From positions 62,001-126,000 of the forward strand of contig NZ_KK211375.1 of assembly GCF_000621965.1 (NCBI RefSeq): a DNA stretch of 64,000 bases, in the 5' to 3' direction. The stretch is from Methanobrevibacter wolinii SH (lineage in GTDB: Archaea; Methanobacteriota; Methanobacteria; Methanobacteriales; Methanobacteriaceae). The notes under the pieces were generated by a model. It did not search any database, had not been told where the DNA came from, and worked only from the letters and a program-made list of their open reading frames with translations. Both the position numbers and the translations under genes were made by a program. Positions 43,658 to 53,120 of this stretch are shown one piece after another. Within the stretch, counting starts at the first letter, position 1, and every line of letters begins with the position of its first letter.

Positions 43658-44830
43658 TTAAAAATGATTGAATTTATCTCCAAAATATTCTTCTACTTTT
43701 TTCATTTCCTCAGGAATATTTATTCCTTGTGGACACATATTTACACAATCTCCACATTGGGTACAATGATGTGCTAATGTTTCGTCTTCAAAATAGGTGA
43801 AATATTGTCTTGCAGAACCTTTAGGACTATTTAATATATTCCCCATGTTGTATTCTCTAAAACAATGAGGTATATTAATTTTATTAGGGCAAGGCATACA
43901 GTAACCACATGAAGTGCAATCATTACCTTTATGCTGTCTATATTCTTCAGCTACATCTTTAATAACTTTTTTATCATTTTTAGAAATCATGTTTGGTTTG
44001 GATTTAGATGCAATTTTAATATTGGTTTTTAAGTGTTCTAAAGAATTCATACCACTAAATACACAACTAACATTTTCCATATTCCAAAGATATTCTAATG
44101 CCCATTCTATTGGGGTCCTTTTTTCTTCTGCACTATCCCATATTTTCATAATATTTTCAGGAACATTTTGAACTAATCTTCCACCACGTAATGGTTCCAT
44201 AATCATATTTCCAATACCCATTTGTGATAAAATATTTAAACCTTCTATACCTGTTTGATAAGTTTCATCTAAAAAATTCATTTGAGTAAGTGCAATTTCC
44301 CATTTATCATATTCTGCAGTTAAAATAAATAATGTTTCAACAGTTCCATGTGTTGAAAAGCCTACATGTTTAACTCTACCATCACTAAGAATATTATCTA
44401 AAAATTCTAAAATATTTACATTTTTATAATTTTCCCAGTTTTCATTATTGACACCATGAAGTAAGTAATTATCAATATGATCTGTTTTAAGTCTTTTAAG
44501 TTGTTGGTCTAAATAAAATTCTAAATCTTCTTCTTTTTTTATTAACCATGATGGCATTTTTGTTTGAAGATAAACTTTATCTCTGTAACCTGTTTCTAAA
44601 AATTCTCCTAAAAATGGTTCACTATTTCCAGCACCACCATGTATTTCATTTGCATGAAATGAATATGCAGTATCTATTATGTTTATACCATTGTCTATTC
44701 CATAAGATAATAATTCTTCTGCTTGTTTTTTGTTAATATCTTTATTTTCATTGTTAGTAGGTAATCTCATTCCTCCAAAGCCTAAAATAGATACATTTTC
44801 CCCAGTATTTCCTAATTCTCTATATTCCAT
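43658..44830 (-). CDS. aldo/keto reductase with C-terminal 4Fe-4S domain
   Basis: Residues 1-280 form an aldo/keto reductase barrel (LGNTGENVSILGFGGMRLPT, NIIDTAYSFHANEIHGGAGN, YLLHGVNNENW). A C-terminal domain adds two cluster motifs, CTSCGYCMPCPNKINIPHC and HCTQCGDCVNMCPQGINIP. The catalytic Tyr position lies in DTAYSFH. This fused type is common in anaerobes and probably couples ferredoxin-like electron flow with a carbonyl substrate. The substrate is unknown. It is a single gene of 390 residues. Confidence 0.9.
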   Translation of the reverse strand: MEYRELGNTGENVSILGFGGMRLPTNNENKDINKKQAEELLSYGIDNGINIIDTAYSFHANEIHGGAGNSEPFLGEFLETGYRDKVYLQTKMPSWLIKKEEDLEFYLDQQLKRLKTDHIDNYLLHGVNNENWENYKNVNILEFLDNILSDGRVKHVGFSTHGTVETLFILTAEYDKWEIALTQMNFLDETYQTGIEGLNILSQMGIGNMIMEPLRGGRLVQNVPENIMKIWDSAEEKRTPIEWALEYLWNMENVSCVFSGMNSLEHLKTNIKIASKSKPNMISKNDKKVIKDVAEEYRQHKGNDCTSCGYCMPCPNKINIPHCFREYNMGNILNSPKGSARQYFTYFEDETLAHHCTQCGDCVNMCPQGINIPEEMKKVEEYFGDKFNHF

Positions 44831-45403
44831 TTAAACACCAAAATATCTTTTTATAAATTAATTATATATTAATTTAATATTTTATTTAATTTTTTTATAA
44901 GTTTTTTAATTATTATTTTTTAAAATAATCCTTCTTGAAATTATTTAAATTTATAATTTACTCTAAATTTAAAGTTAATGTGTTTTAAAACTAAATTTTC
45001 AAATATAAATTAATAATTAAAATATTTTATAATAATTCTTGAATTTAATTGATAATTTAGTAATTTAATTAATAAATAGTTTAATTTTATTTATTAATTA
45101 AGTTAGTTTATTTTTTAGTATTTTTTAAATTAAATAGAATCTGTTGAAATCCTATTTTTTATAAAAATTTAAACAGTATTTAATGTATGAAAATCAATTT
45201 TAAGAAAGTTTATTCTAAAAATTTTGAGGATTTCAACAAAGCCATTAAATATTATTAATTTTTATTTATTTAATTTTATTTTTTGAAAAATAGATTATTC
45301 AGTAGTTAAAATAAAAATTATCTTTGAAAAATAGATTAAAATAAAATTCAGTATTTTAAAATAGTATAAAAAAAGTTTTAAAAATTTTCCTGGGATTTTT
45401 TTA
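44831..45403. other. spacer between the reductase gene and tRNA-Met
   Basis: The spacer holds the reductase promoter, a well-preserved 105-bp repeat copy (45137-45243) and a short duplicated phrase TTGAAAAATAGATTA (about 45283 and 45325). The tRNA 3' trailer with an 8-bp G/C-rich word follows at 45387-45396. No gene is seen. Confidence 0.5.
45137..45243 (+). mobile_element. MITE-like 105-bp repeat, copy 6, type copy with target duplication
   Basis: The left end GAATCTGTTGAAATCCT and the right end AGGATTTCAACAAAGCC are inverted repeats that agree at 13 of 17 positions, including the inner 12. It is flanked by perfect 8-bp direct repeats ATTAAATA (45129-45136 and 45244-45251). The length is 107 bp, with no reading frame of note. 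Confidence 0.9.
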
Positions 45404-45449
45404 TGCCGGGGGCGGGATTCGAACCCGCGGCCTCACGGTATCCCAGGAA
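45387..45449 (-). repeat. inverted repeat linking the tRNA intron and 3' trailer
   Basis: TTCCTGGGAT at 45387-45396 (tRNA trailer) and ATCCCAGGAA at 45440-45449 (last ten bases of the intron) are perfect complements. In the precursor RNA they could pair and enclose exon 2. Confidence 0.7.
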
Positions 45450-45514
45450 TTCAGTCAGAGCATAGCTAAAAAACCCTATGAGCCGTGCGCTCTAACCAGC
45501 TGAGCCACCCCGGC
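45404..45514 (-). tRNA. tRNA-Met (anticodon CAT) with 37-nt intron
   Basis: On the minus strand GCCGGGG pairs with CCCCGGC, discriminator A. The T arm is GCGGGTTCGAATCCCGC. The anticodon stem CACGG/CCGTG surrounds the loop CTCATAA. It is interrupted after position 37 by a 37-base intron (45440-45476). An intron here is known for elongator tRNA-Met of related methanogens. A tRNA-Ile2 with the same anticodon cannot be fully excluded. CCA is not encoded. Confidence 0.9.
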
Positions 45515-45830
45515 ATAATATTAATAAAGTATATTAAATATTATACTTTCTTAAATTTGTATTTTTTAATATTTATACTTTGTGTTTTAATTTAATTTTT
45601 TATTTAATTTAATTTTATTTTTCTTTTTTTAATATTTATTCTAATATTTTTTATAATATTATCTTTTTTAATCATGATTTTTTAGTAATATTTAAAAATT
45701 TAAAAATATAAATATATTATATAAATTATTAAAATCTATTTTATTTTAAATAATATTATTTGAATGATATTTTAAATTCTTATTTAGGTGTATCGCTCAA
45801 ATATTTAAAAATGATTATTTCGTGATTATA
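45515..45830. other. divergent spacer between tRNA-Met and ahcY
   Basis: This spacer contains the tRNA promoter on the minus strand (AAGTATA/TATACTT inverted repeat around 45527-45548, including TATA-like sequence) and the ahcY promoter. No gene is seen. Confidence 0.45.
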
Positions 45831-47087
45831 ATGAGTAATGTTAAAGATATGTCTCTTGCAGATGATGGAATAATGAAAATTGAATGGGTACAGAAACATA
45901 TGCCTGTTCTTGAACATATTAAAAAAGTTTTTGAAGAAGAAAAACCTTTTGAAGGAATTACTATTGGATCATGTTTACACCTTGAACCTAAAACAGTTAA
46001 TTTAGGTTTAACTTTACAAGCAGGAGGTGCAGAAGTTGCAATGACTGGTTGTAATCCTTTATCCACTCATGATGATGCTGCTGCAGGTGCTGCTGCTCTT
46101 GGTTTAAATATATATGGTTGGAGAGGTCAATCTGATGAAGAATATTATCAAGCTATTGATAATGTTTTAGATCATAAACCTGATATCATTATTGATGATG
46201 GTGCAGATATGATTATGCATTTACATGGTAAAAGACAAGAACTTTTATCAAATATTAAAGGAGCTTGTGAAGAAACCACTACTGGTGTACATAGATTAAA
46301 AGCTATGGCTAAAGATAATGCTTTAAAATTCCCAGTAGTTGCAGTAAATGATGCTTATACTAAATATTTATTTGATAATAGGTATGGTACTGGTCAATCT
46401 TCTTTAGATGCTATTATGGGTACAACAAACATGTTAATTGCTGGTAAAAACTTTACTGTATGTGGTTATGGTTGGTGTGGCCGTGGTGTAGCTAATAGAG
46501 CAAGAGGTATGGGTGCTAATGTTATTGTTACTGAAGTTGATCCTATCAGGGCTCTTGAAGCTAGAATGGATGGTTTCAGAGTAATGACTATTAGAGAAGC
46601 TGTTAAAATATCTGATATTATTATCACTGTAACTGGTAATATTAATATTATTTCTGGTGATGATTTTAAATACATGAAAGACGGATGTATGCTTTGTAAT
46701 TCTGGACATTTCAATGTAGAAATTAATAGAAATGACTTAGAAGAACAATCTGTTTCAGTTAAAACTGTAAGAGAAAGTATTGAAATGTTTACCATGCCAG
46801 ATGGAAGAAAAATCTATCTCTTAGCAGATGGTAGATTAGTTAATCTTGCTGCTGCAAGGGGTCAAGGTCACCCTGCTGAAATTATGGATATGAGTTTTGC
46901 AGTACAAGCTTTATCTGCTAAATATATTCTTGAAAATGAAAATAATTTAAAATTAGGAGTTATGAAAGCTCCAGATTCTATTGATGATACTGTAGCTAGA
47001 TTAAAATTAAAAGCTATGGGAATTGAAATTGATTCAATTACTGATACTCAAAAAGATTATATGTCTGATTGGCATGCTGGAACATAA
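45831..47087 (+). CDS. ahcY: S-adenosyl/S-inosyl-L-homocysteine hydrolase
   Basis: This NAD-dependent enzyme recycles the by-product of SAM-dependent methylation. In some methanogens the true substrate is S-inosylhomocysteine, after deamination by DadD; sequence alone does not decide this. The frame opens at a GTG at 45822. The ATG at 45831 follows GTGATTATA and gives 418 residues. The NAD site is VCGYGWCGRGVANRARGMGA. Other family motifs are TGCNPLSTHDD and CNSGHFNVEI. The C-terminus differs from the bacterial KPxxYRY ending, as expected for the short archaeal form. Confidence 0.93.
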   Translation: MSNVKDMSLADDGIMKIEWVQKHMPVLEHIKKVFEEEKPFEGITIGSCLHLEPKTVNLGLTLQAGGAEVAMTGCNPLSTHDDAAAGAAALGLNIYGWRGQSDEEYYQAIDNVLDHKPDIIIDDGADMIMHLHGKRQELLSNIKGACEETTTGVHRLKAMAKDNALKFPVVAVNDAYTKYLFDNRYGTGQSSLDAIMGTTNMLIAGKNFTVCGYGWCGRGVANRARGMGANVIVTEVDPIRALEARMDGFRVMTIREAVKISDIIITVTGNINIISGDDFKYMKDGCMLCNSGHFNVEINRNDLEEQSVSVKTVRESIEMFTMPDGRKIYLLADGRLVNLAAARGQGHPAEIMDMSFAVQALSAKYILENENNLKLGVMKAPDSIDDTVARLKLKAMGIEIDSITDTQKDYMSDWHAGT

Positions 47088-47180
47088 TTATTTCCATTTT
47101 TAAAATATTTTTTTATTTTTTATTAATTTTTTCTGTTTTTATTTTATTTTATTTTATTTATAATTATATTAAATGATATT

Positions 47181-47837
47181 ATGGACTATTTTAAACATAT
47201 TGATAATGGTGAAGGACCTACTAAGTTATTTATTGGTGGTGTTCATGGAAATGAAGGTAAAACTGCTATTAAATTAATTAAACGTTTAAATTTGGAAGAT
47301 TTATCTGAAGGTCAATTTTACTTTTATAATTTTGATTCTAGTCCATATATTTCAACTGTAGATAAGAAGTATTATGAATCTGAAATGGGTCAAAAAATTA
47401 TTAGTTTAATAAATGAATATAAACCTAATTTTTATACAGAACTTCATTGTTATAATATCCAACATTATATGAGACTTACAAGTTATGATAGATTAGATAC
47501 TCAAGGAGTTCCTCCTTTAATTCCTTGTGGAGATTATATTTTAATAAGTTCTGTTTCTCCACTTATTCGTGTTAAATATTTTACACGTGAAACTATATGT
47601 AAAACATTAGAAATTCCTTGTCTTCATAATTCTAAAAAAATAGATTTTGCTGTTAAAAATTATGATTTTGATATAGATAAATCAATTAGGAGATATATGG
47701 ATTTATTAAGATTAATTACAAAATCTACTAATCGTGAAGATTTTACAATTAATATTAGTAAATATTATCCTAGACAAGTTGAAATGGCAAAAAAATTTGT
47801 TAAAATACTTTGGGGAGATGATTTTCCTCCCTTTTAA
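47181..47837 (+). CDS. zinc-carboxypeptidase-like protein (probably DUF2119)
   Basis: This 218-residue protein starts with TKLFIGGVHGNEGKTAIKL, where HGNE matches the zinc-binding HxxE of succinylglutamate desuccinylase/M14-type enzymes. TELHCYN supplies a third possible ligand. I believe it is the methanogen family DUF2119, which has no established function. It may hydrolyse an amide or peptide bond; that is inference. It follows ahcY after 93 bases with no clear terminator, so read-through is possible, and it converges on fen. Confidence 0.7.
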   Translation: MDYFKHIDNGEGPTKLFIGGVHGNEGKTAIKLIKRLNLEDLSEGQFYFYNFDSSPYISTVDKKYYESEMGQKIISLINEYKPNFYTELHCYNIQHYMRLTSYDRLDTQGVPPLIPCGDYILISSVSPLIRVKYFTRETICKTLEIPCLHNSKKIDFAVKNYDFDIDKSIRRYMDLLRLITKSTNREDFTINISKYYPRQVEMAKKFVKILWGDDFPPF

Positions 47838-47914
47838 AAAAAGTTTATTTAAAATTTTAATAAAAATTATATTTATTATATGTCTAGGAATTTTATGATT
47901 CTTATTATCTAAAC

Positions 47915-48901
47915 TTAGAACCAATCTTCTAAACTTTTTTGACTTACATTAAGATTTTTCATTTTATTTTTAAGTACATTATTTACTCTATCTTTTCCAA
48001 ATCCATGTTCTTCACATAAAAATTCAATGATTTTTTCATTATCATAATTTTTGAATTTAATTTTATAATTTTTATTTACATTTGGATTTAGGAAAATGTT
48101 TCTTAAAATTTCAATATCTGTTTCTGGTTTGTAATCTAAATCTTCTAATATATTTTCAAGACTTTTTTCATTTAATAATTTAATACCTCTTTTTATACCT
48201 ATTCCATGGATTCCATTATTAAAATCAGTACCTACTAAAAGAGCTAAGTCTATTAGTTGTTCTCTTGTAAATTTAAGATTATCTAAAACTTTATTAAGCT
48301 CCATATATTCTAATTTAGATAAGCCTCCACTTAATGTGAGATTTCTAATAATTTTAGGTGCTCCAAAAAGTAAACAATCATAATCTTGTGAGGATACTGC
48401 CCATGCATCCTTTTGTTGAACCATGTATGATGCTTGTGCTTCTCCTTCTCTTGAAGCTTGTACCCATGGAATTCCCATATAATCAAGTAATTCTTTAGAA
48501 CTTTCTACAATATATGGTGACATCCTTGAGGTACGAATAGCATATTTACGTGCTAGTTCATCATTACCTTCTGCAATTGCTTTTTTCATTTTCATTTCTG
48601 ATTTTTCTTTAGCTTCTCTTCGTTTTTTAATTGTTTCTGCTTTATATTCAGAAGGTTTACCATCAAAAACATATATTGGTTTTATTCCTTTTTCTACAAT
48701 TGATGATGTTCTATATAAAAGGCCACTTAAATGGGAAGTTACATTACCATTTTCATCTTTAAGAGGACTTCCATCTTTTTGACGTATACCTGATAAAAAT
48801 TGATAAATAGTATTATATGCATCTATTGCTATTGTTCTTCCTTCTATATCTTTTAATTCAATTTTTTCTGGAGAAGCAATATCTTTAAAATTTACTCCCA
48901 T
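47915..48901 (-). CDS. fen: flap endonuclease 1
   Basis: FEN1 removes 5' flaps during Okazaki fragment maturation and repair. The 328-residue protein starts MGVNFKDI and has the N-terminal nuclease part (TIAIDAYNTIYQFLSGIRQ, YVFDGKPSEYK) and the internal part (ASREGEAQASYM, SQDYDCLLFGA, GTDFNNGIHGIG). The metal-binding Asp/Glu residues are in place. It ends with a PCNA-binding motif QKSLEDWF. GAAGGTGAAAGA precedes the ATG. Confidence 0.96.
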   Translation of the reverse strand: MGVNFKDIASPEKIELKDIEGRTIAIDAYNTIYQFLSGIRQKDGSPLKDENGNVTSHLSGLLYRTSSIVEKGIKPIYVFDGKPSEYKAETIKKRREAKEKSEMKMKKAIAEGNDELARKYAIRTSRMSPYIVESSKELLDYMGIPWVQASREGEAQASYMVQQKDAWAVSSQDYDCLLFGAPKIIRNLTLSGGLSKLEYMELNKVLDNLKFTREQLIDLALLVGTDFNNGIHGIGIKRGIKLLNEKSLENILEDLDYKPETDIEILRNIFLNPNVNKNYKIKFKNYDNEKIIEFLCEEHGFGKDRVNNVLKNKMKNLNVSQKSLEDWF

Positions 48902-49341
48902 TCTTTCACCTTCAATTATATTTAATTAATTTCATATATTATCTTTAATTTTTTAATTTTAAAATTTTTTATTATTTAATTGTATTATAATCTTAAATTT
49001 AATAATTATTTTTAATATTTTTTTATCAATCTCACATTAAATTAAATTTTAGTTTTATCTAATTTTTTAGTAATACTTTACATTTTTTTAACATAAATTA
49101 AATTTTAGTTTTATCTAATTTTTTAGTAATACTTTACATTTTTTTAACATAAATTAAATTTTAGTTTTATCTAATTTTTTAATTTAATATTATGTCTTTT
49201 TAATTTAGAAAATTCTTAAATTTATTTTTTTTAAATTAAATTCATTACTTTATAAATTTAAAAAATATCAACTAAAATAATTAGATTTATACTTTTAAAG
49301 ATTACTTAAAGTTTTTTAATTAAATATAATTTGGTAATGTT
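48902..49341. repeat. spacer with 56-bp tandem repeat, about 2.6 copies
   Basis: Units starting AAATTAAATTTTAGTTTTAT recur at about 49038, 49094 and 49150, with an exact 56-bp period and almost no mismatches. The array ends near 49181. It lies upstream of fen and downstream of the chorismate-lyase-like gene (both minus strand). There is no coding signal. Confidence 0.8.
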
Positions 49342-49911
49342 TTATAATTGTTTTTTAGTAAAATAGTCTATTGGAAACATTTCTTGAATCCACATAAATT
49401 TCTTTTTATTATAAATAATATCATAATCTCTTGATAAGAAATCATTATTTGTTTTATAAATTTTATTTAACTCTTCATTTGCTTTTAATATTTTAATTTC
49501 TCCAATTTCACGTCTTGTTTCAAGTTTATAATTTTTTAATATTCTTCCAATTGGGATATCTTCAGCCATTAATGAATCTTTTATTTCTTTACTTATCCTA
49601 GATAATGGAATAAAACTTCTTGCAAAAATTAATGGTTGATTTTCTTTATGCATAATGATGGTTCTGTTATTAACTATTTCATCTTCTTTAATATTGAAAT
49701 GTTCTGCAACATTTTTATCTGCTTTTTCAAAATGTTGTTCTATTGTTTTTAAACTAATTTTATTATATAATACATCTAAAATTGCAGTAATTGATCCATC
49801 AGTTGTTAAAAGTATTTTCTGTGTATTTGAAAATTTTTTATTATATTTGTTTTCAAGATAATTTATTTTATCAATTAAACATTTATTAATATTGTTCTCT
49901 TTTTTGTCCAT
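49342..49911 (-). CDS. chorismate-lyase-like protein (DUF98)
   Basis: The 189-residue protein resembles the chorismate pyruvate-lyase (DUF98/UbiC-like) fold. Indicators are FSNTQKILLTTDGSITAILD near the N-terminus, the central FARSFIPLSRISKEIKDSL, IPIGRILKNYKLETRREI, and DYDIIYNKKKFMWIQEMFP. The enzyme would give 4-hydroxybenzoate and pyruvate from chorismate. A role in methanopterin or another aromatic cofactor pathway is possible in methanogens but unproven. It is downstream of aksD on the same strand, 61 bases away, and may be co-transcribed. Confidence 0.7.
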   Translation of the reverse strand: MDKKENNINKCLIDKINYLENKYNKKFSNTQKILLTTDGSITAILDVLYNKISLKTIEQHFEKADKNVAEHFNIKEDEIVNNRTIIMHKENQPLIFARSFIPLSRISKEIKDSLMAEDIPIGRILKNYKLETRREIGEIKILKANEELNKIYKTNNDFLSRDYDIIYNKKKFMWIQEMFPIDYFTKKQL

Positions 49912-49972
49912 AGTTTCACATTAAAAATAGTTTTTATTAGTTATATTAAATCAAAATAAAAAAAGAAAAAGG

Positions 49973-51223
49973 TTATATGTTTTCTGGTTTTTCAATAAAT
50001 CCTTTTATTGCAGAAGCTGCAACAACTTTTGGGTTTGAAAGATATACTGAAGATTTTGGATCTCCCATTCTTCCTTTAAAATTCCTATTTGTTGTTGAAA
50101 TTGCAGTTTCTCCTTCACATAAAACACCCATATGTGCACCAAGGCATGGTCCACATCCAGGATTACAAACAATTGCACCAGCATCAATAAATGTTTGAAT
50201 ATAACCTTTATTTATTGCATTAAGATAGATTTCACGTGATGCAGGAAGAATTATAAGTCTTACATCTTCATGAACTTTATGTCCTTCAAGAATCTCTGCA
50301 GCTACTTTTAAATCATTAAGTCTTCCATTAGTACATGATCCAATCACTGCTTGGTCAATAGATGTACCTTGTACTTTACTAATTCCTTTAACATTATCTA
50401 CATCATTAGGGCATGAAATTTGTTCTTCTAATCCATCAATATTAAAATGGTATTCTTTGACATAATCAGCATCTTTATCTGATTTTTTGATGTTTAATTG
50501 GTCTTTTGTTTTTCCAGTTCTTTTACAAACATATTTTATAGTTTCATCATTAGGTTCCATTATACCATTTTTTGCACCCATTTCAATTGCCATATTAGTC
50601 ATAGTCATTCTACTTGCAATATCTAAATTATCTATTGTTTCACCACAGAATTCTGCAGTTTTATAAGTTGCACCAGCAATACCAATTTTGCCTATAATAT
50701 TAAGAATAATGTCTTTTGAAGTTAAATTATTTAAATTATCTGTAACTTCTATTTTAATAGCTTCTGGAACCATAAACCAAGTTTTTCCAGTAGCATAAAC
50801 CATTGCAATATCTGTTGCACCCATTCCAGTTGAAAATGCTCCGAAAGCACCATATGTACAAGTATGTGAGTCTGCTCCAACAATAAGTTTTCCAGGCTCT
50901 ACTAAACCTTTTTCTGGGAGGACTTGATGACAAATACCTTCTCCATTAATATAATGGTGTGTAATTTTCTGTTCTTTTATGAAGTTTCTTGTAACTTTTT
51001 GAAATTCTGCAGATCCTATAGTATTGGCTGGTATATTATGATCAAATACAATAGCTATTTTTTCAGGATTCCATACTTTATCTGCTACTTTTTCAAATGT
51101 TTTTATAGCAGGAGGGGATGTTCCATCATGAGACATTACAAGATCTACATTTGATTCTATAATTTCACCAGGATTTACATCATGGCCTACTTTTTCAGAT
51201 AATATTTTTTCTGTAATATTCAT
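49973..51223 (-). CDS. aksD: homoaconitase / isopropylmalate isomerase large subunit
   Basis: This 416-residue LeuC-family protein has the 4Fe-4S ligands in SCTNGRLNDL and CNPGCGPCLGAHMG, plus GADSHTCTYGAFGAFSTGMG. Archaeal LeuC and the homoaconitase AksD (HacA) of coenzyme B synthesis are close paralogues. Because a homocitrate-synthase-like gene lies 386 bases upstream on the same strand, I favour AksD. Substrate choice depends on the small subunit, which is not in the window, so leucine synthesis is also possible. Confidence 0.8.
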   Translation of the reverse strand: MNITEKILSEKVGHDVNPGEIIESNVDLVMSHDGTSPPAIKTFEKVADKVWNPEKIAIVFDHNIPANTIGSAEFQKVTRNFIKEQKITHHYINGEGICHQVLPEKGLVEPGKLIVGADSHTCTYGAFGAFSTGMGATDIAMVYATGKTWFMVPEAIKIEVTDNLNNLTSKDIILNIIGKIGIAGATYKTAEFCGETIDNLDIASRMTMTNMAIEMGAKNGIMEPNDETIKYVCKRTGKTKDQLNIKKSDKDADYVKEYHFNIDGLEEQISCPNDVDNVKGISKVQGTSIDQAVIGSCTNGRLNDLKVAAEILEGHKVHEDVRLIILPASREIYLNAINKGYIQTFIDAGAIVCNPGCGPCLGAHMGVLCEGETAISTTNRNFKGRMGDPKSSVYLSNPKVVAASAIKGFIEKPENI

Positions 51224-51609
51224 TCTTTCACACTGAAAATTAATATTTTTATATATTATTATAAATTTTAAAGTTTTTAATATTTTATATTTTTAAGTTT
51301 TCAATTAAAAACATTAAAGCATTTGTTTTACTTGTAATTAATTTATTTAAAAATTTAATTTTCTAAAATCAGTATATTTTTAATTTGAAAATAAATTATA
51401 TATTAAATTAAATTTTAAAAAAAAGTATATAAAAATTTAACTTTTAAATATATTTTAATAGTTTATCTTAAGCTATTAATAAAAATAATTAAATTATTAT
51501 TAAGATATTTTTATTTTAAAAATTTAAATTATTAGACATTGTTTATTTGAAAATGAGATTAAATCTAATAATTTTAATATGGTAGTAAAATTTAAAAAGA
51601 AGAAAAGGT
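51224..51609. other. spacer between aksA and aksD
   Basis: This is an A/T-only spacer. I see no hairpin with a T-run, no repeat and no gene. Confidence 0.4.
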
Positions 51610-52779
51610 TTAATATTTAAGATTAACATCTTTCACAATTTCTTTAAAGATATTATCATTAATATATGTTCCTTTTTCTCTAGTTTCTTTAACTTTTTTA
51701 ACAATTTCACATAATTCTTCGTTACTTACTTCAACACCACATGAATCAAGTTTTGCTTTTACTGCTCTACATCCAGAATGTTTTCCTAAGACGATTTGTC
51801 TTTTTTGTCCTACAAGTTCAGGTACATATGGTTCATAAGTTAATGGTTCTTCTATAACAGCATCTACATGAATTCCTGATTCATGTCTAAATATGTTTTT
51901 ACCTACTATTGGTTTGTTATATGGTACTGGTAGACCTGTAGCTTTTGATACAAGATCAGATAATTCTTTAATATGTTTTGTTTTAAATCCAAGATCTTTT
52001 CCATATAATATTTTAAGAGCCATAGTTAATTCTTCAAGTGAAGCATTTCCTGCTCTTTCACCAATACCATTTGCTGTAACTGAAACTCCACTTGCTCCAG
52101 CTAAAAGACCTGCAATTGAATTTATTACTGCTAAACCAAAATCATTGTGACAATGCATTGCAATATCTACATTTATATCCTTTTTAAGTTCTTTAATTAA
52201 ATATTCAATTCCTTGTGGTGTAGCTGCACCAACTGTATCTGCTACATGAACTCTGTCAACACCATATCCTTCAGCTTTTTTATATAATCTTTTTAAGAAA
52301 TCTAAATCAGCTCTTGTTGCATCTTCTGCAGAAAATGCTACAAATAATCCATGGTCTTTAGCATATTCAATTGATTTCATACAGGTATTTAATGCTTGTT
52401 CACGTGTAAAATGTAATTTGTGTTCTAAGTGTAAATCTGATGCACCCATAAATGTAATAATTCCATCAACATCTGCATCTAATGCAGCATCAATATCTTC
52501 TTTTTTAGTTCTTGCTAAACATATGATTTGTGCATCTAATCCTTCATTACATATGGATTTTACTGTGTCCTTTTCTCTTTCTGATACTCTTGGAAATCCT
52601 GCTTCTATTTGTGGAATTCTAAGTTCATCTAATTTATGGGCAATAGCTAGTTTTTCCTCTTTATTAAAACATACACCAGGGGTTTGTTCTCCATCCCTTA
52701 AGGTTGTATCATAAATTACAATATTCTCTGGAAAATTGTATTTAACTTCTTTATTATAAGGACTTACATAGTATTGCAA
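51610..52779 (-). CDS. aksA: homocitrate synthase family protein
   Basis: This 389-residue protein of the alpha-isopropylmalate/homocitrate synthase family condenses acetyl-CoA with a 2-oxo acid. Family motifs are IYDTTLRDGEQTPGV, HCHNDFGLAVINS (metal ligands), NGIGERAGNASLEE and FRHESGIHVDAVIE. It lacks the C-terminal LeuA regulatory domain, which favours AksA or citramalate-type enzymes over LeuA. With its neighbour it probably builds the 2-oxo acid chain of coenzyme B. The start is a TTG preceded by GGAGTGAT at the correct distance. Confidence 0.85.
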   Translation of the reverse strand: MQYYVSPYNKEVKYNFPENIVIYDTTLRDGEQTPGVCFNKEEKLAIAHKLDELRIPQIEAGFPRVSEREKDTVKSICNEGLDAQIICLARTKKEDIDAALDADVDGIITFMGASDLHLEHKLHFTREQALNTCMKSIEYAKDHGLFVAFSAEDATRADLDFLKRLYKKAEGYGVDRVHVADTVGAATPQGIEYLIKELKKDINVDIAMHCHNDFGLAVINSIAGLLAGASGVSVTANGIGERAGNASLEELTMALKILYGKDLGFKTKHIKELSDLVSKATGLPVPYNKPIVGKNIFRHESGIHVDAVIEEPLTYEPYVPELVGQKRQIVLGKHSGCRAVKAKLDSCGVEVSNEELCEIVKKVKETREKGTYINDNIFKEIVKDVNLKY

Positions 52780-53120
52780 AATATCACTCCTTCTTGAATT
52801 TATAAGTAATTATTGATTATATTAATTTTTTAGATATATTATAAAATTTATTTTTTTAAAAATTTTATAGTCAGCCAAAAACATATTTTAACTTTAAAAG
52901 TCTCTAAAAACAGTATTTTTTAAATTTTTATTATTTTTTAAAGCATAATTATAAGTATTTTGTCTGAGTATTATATTAATTTTATAATATTATATACTTA
53001 ATTTTTTTATAATATATAATTCTTACATTTATCAATTTAAATATTTTAATATTTTATTAAATCTTTTAAAAAATATTTTATATTAAATTTTTATTTTTTT
53101 AAAATTTAATTATAATTAAT
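52780..53120. other. spacer upstream of aksA
   Basis: This is an A/T-rich promoter region for the minus-strand aksA gene. A slightly less A/T-rich patch near 52870-52920 (contains GTCAGCC) may hold the promoter or an operator. No gene or RNA structure can be supported. Confidence 0.4.

Noticed and set aside
48902-49341. CRISPR array
   Set aside because: The 56-bp units are directly tandem with no unique spacers, so this is a simple tandem duplication.
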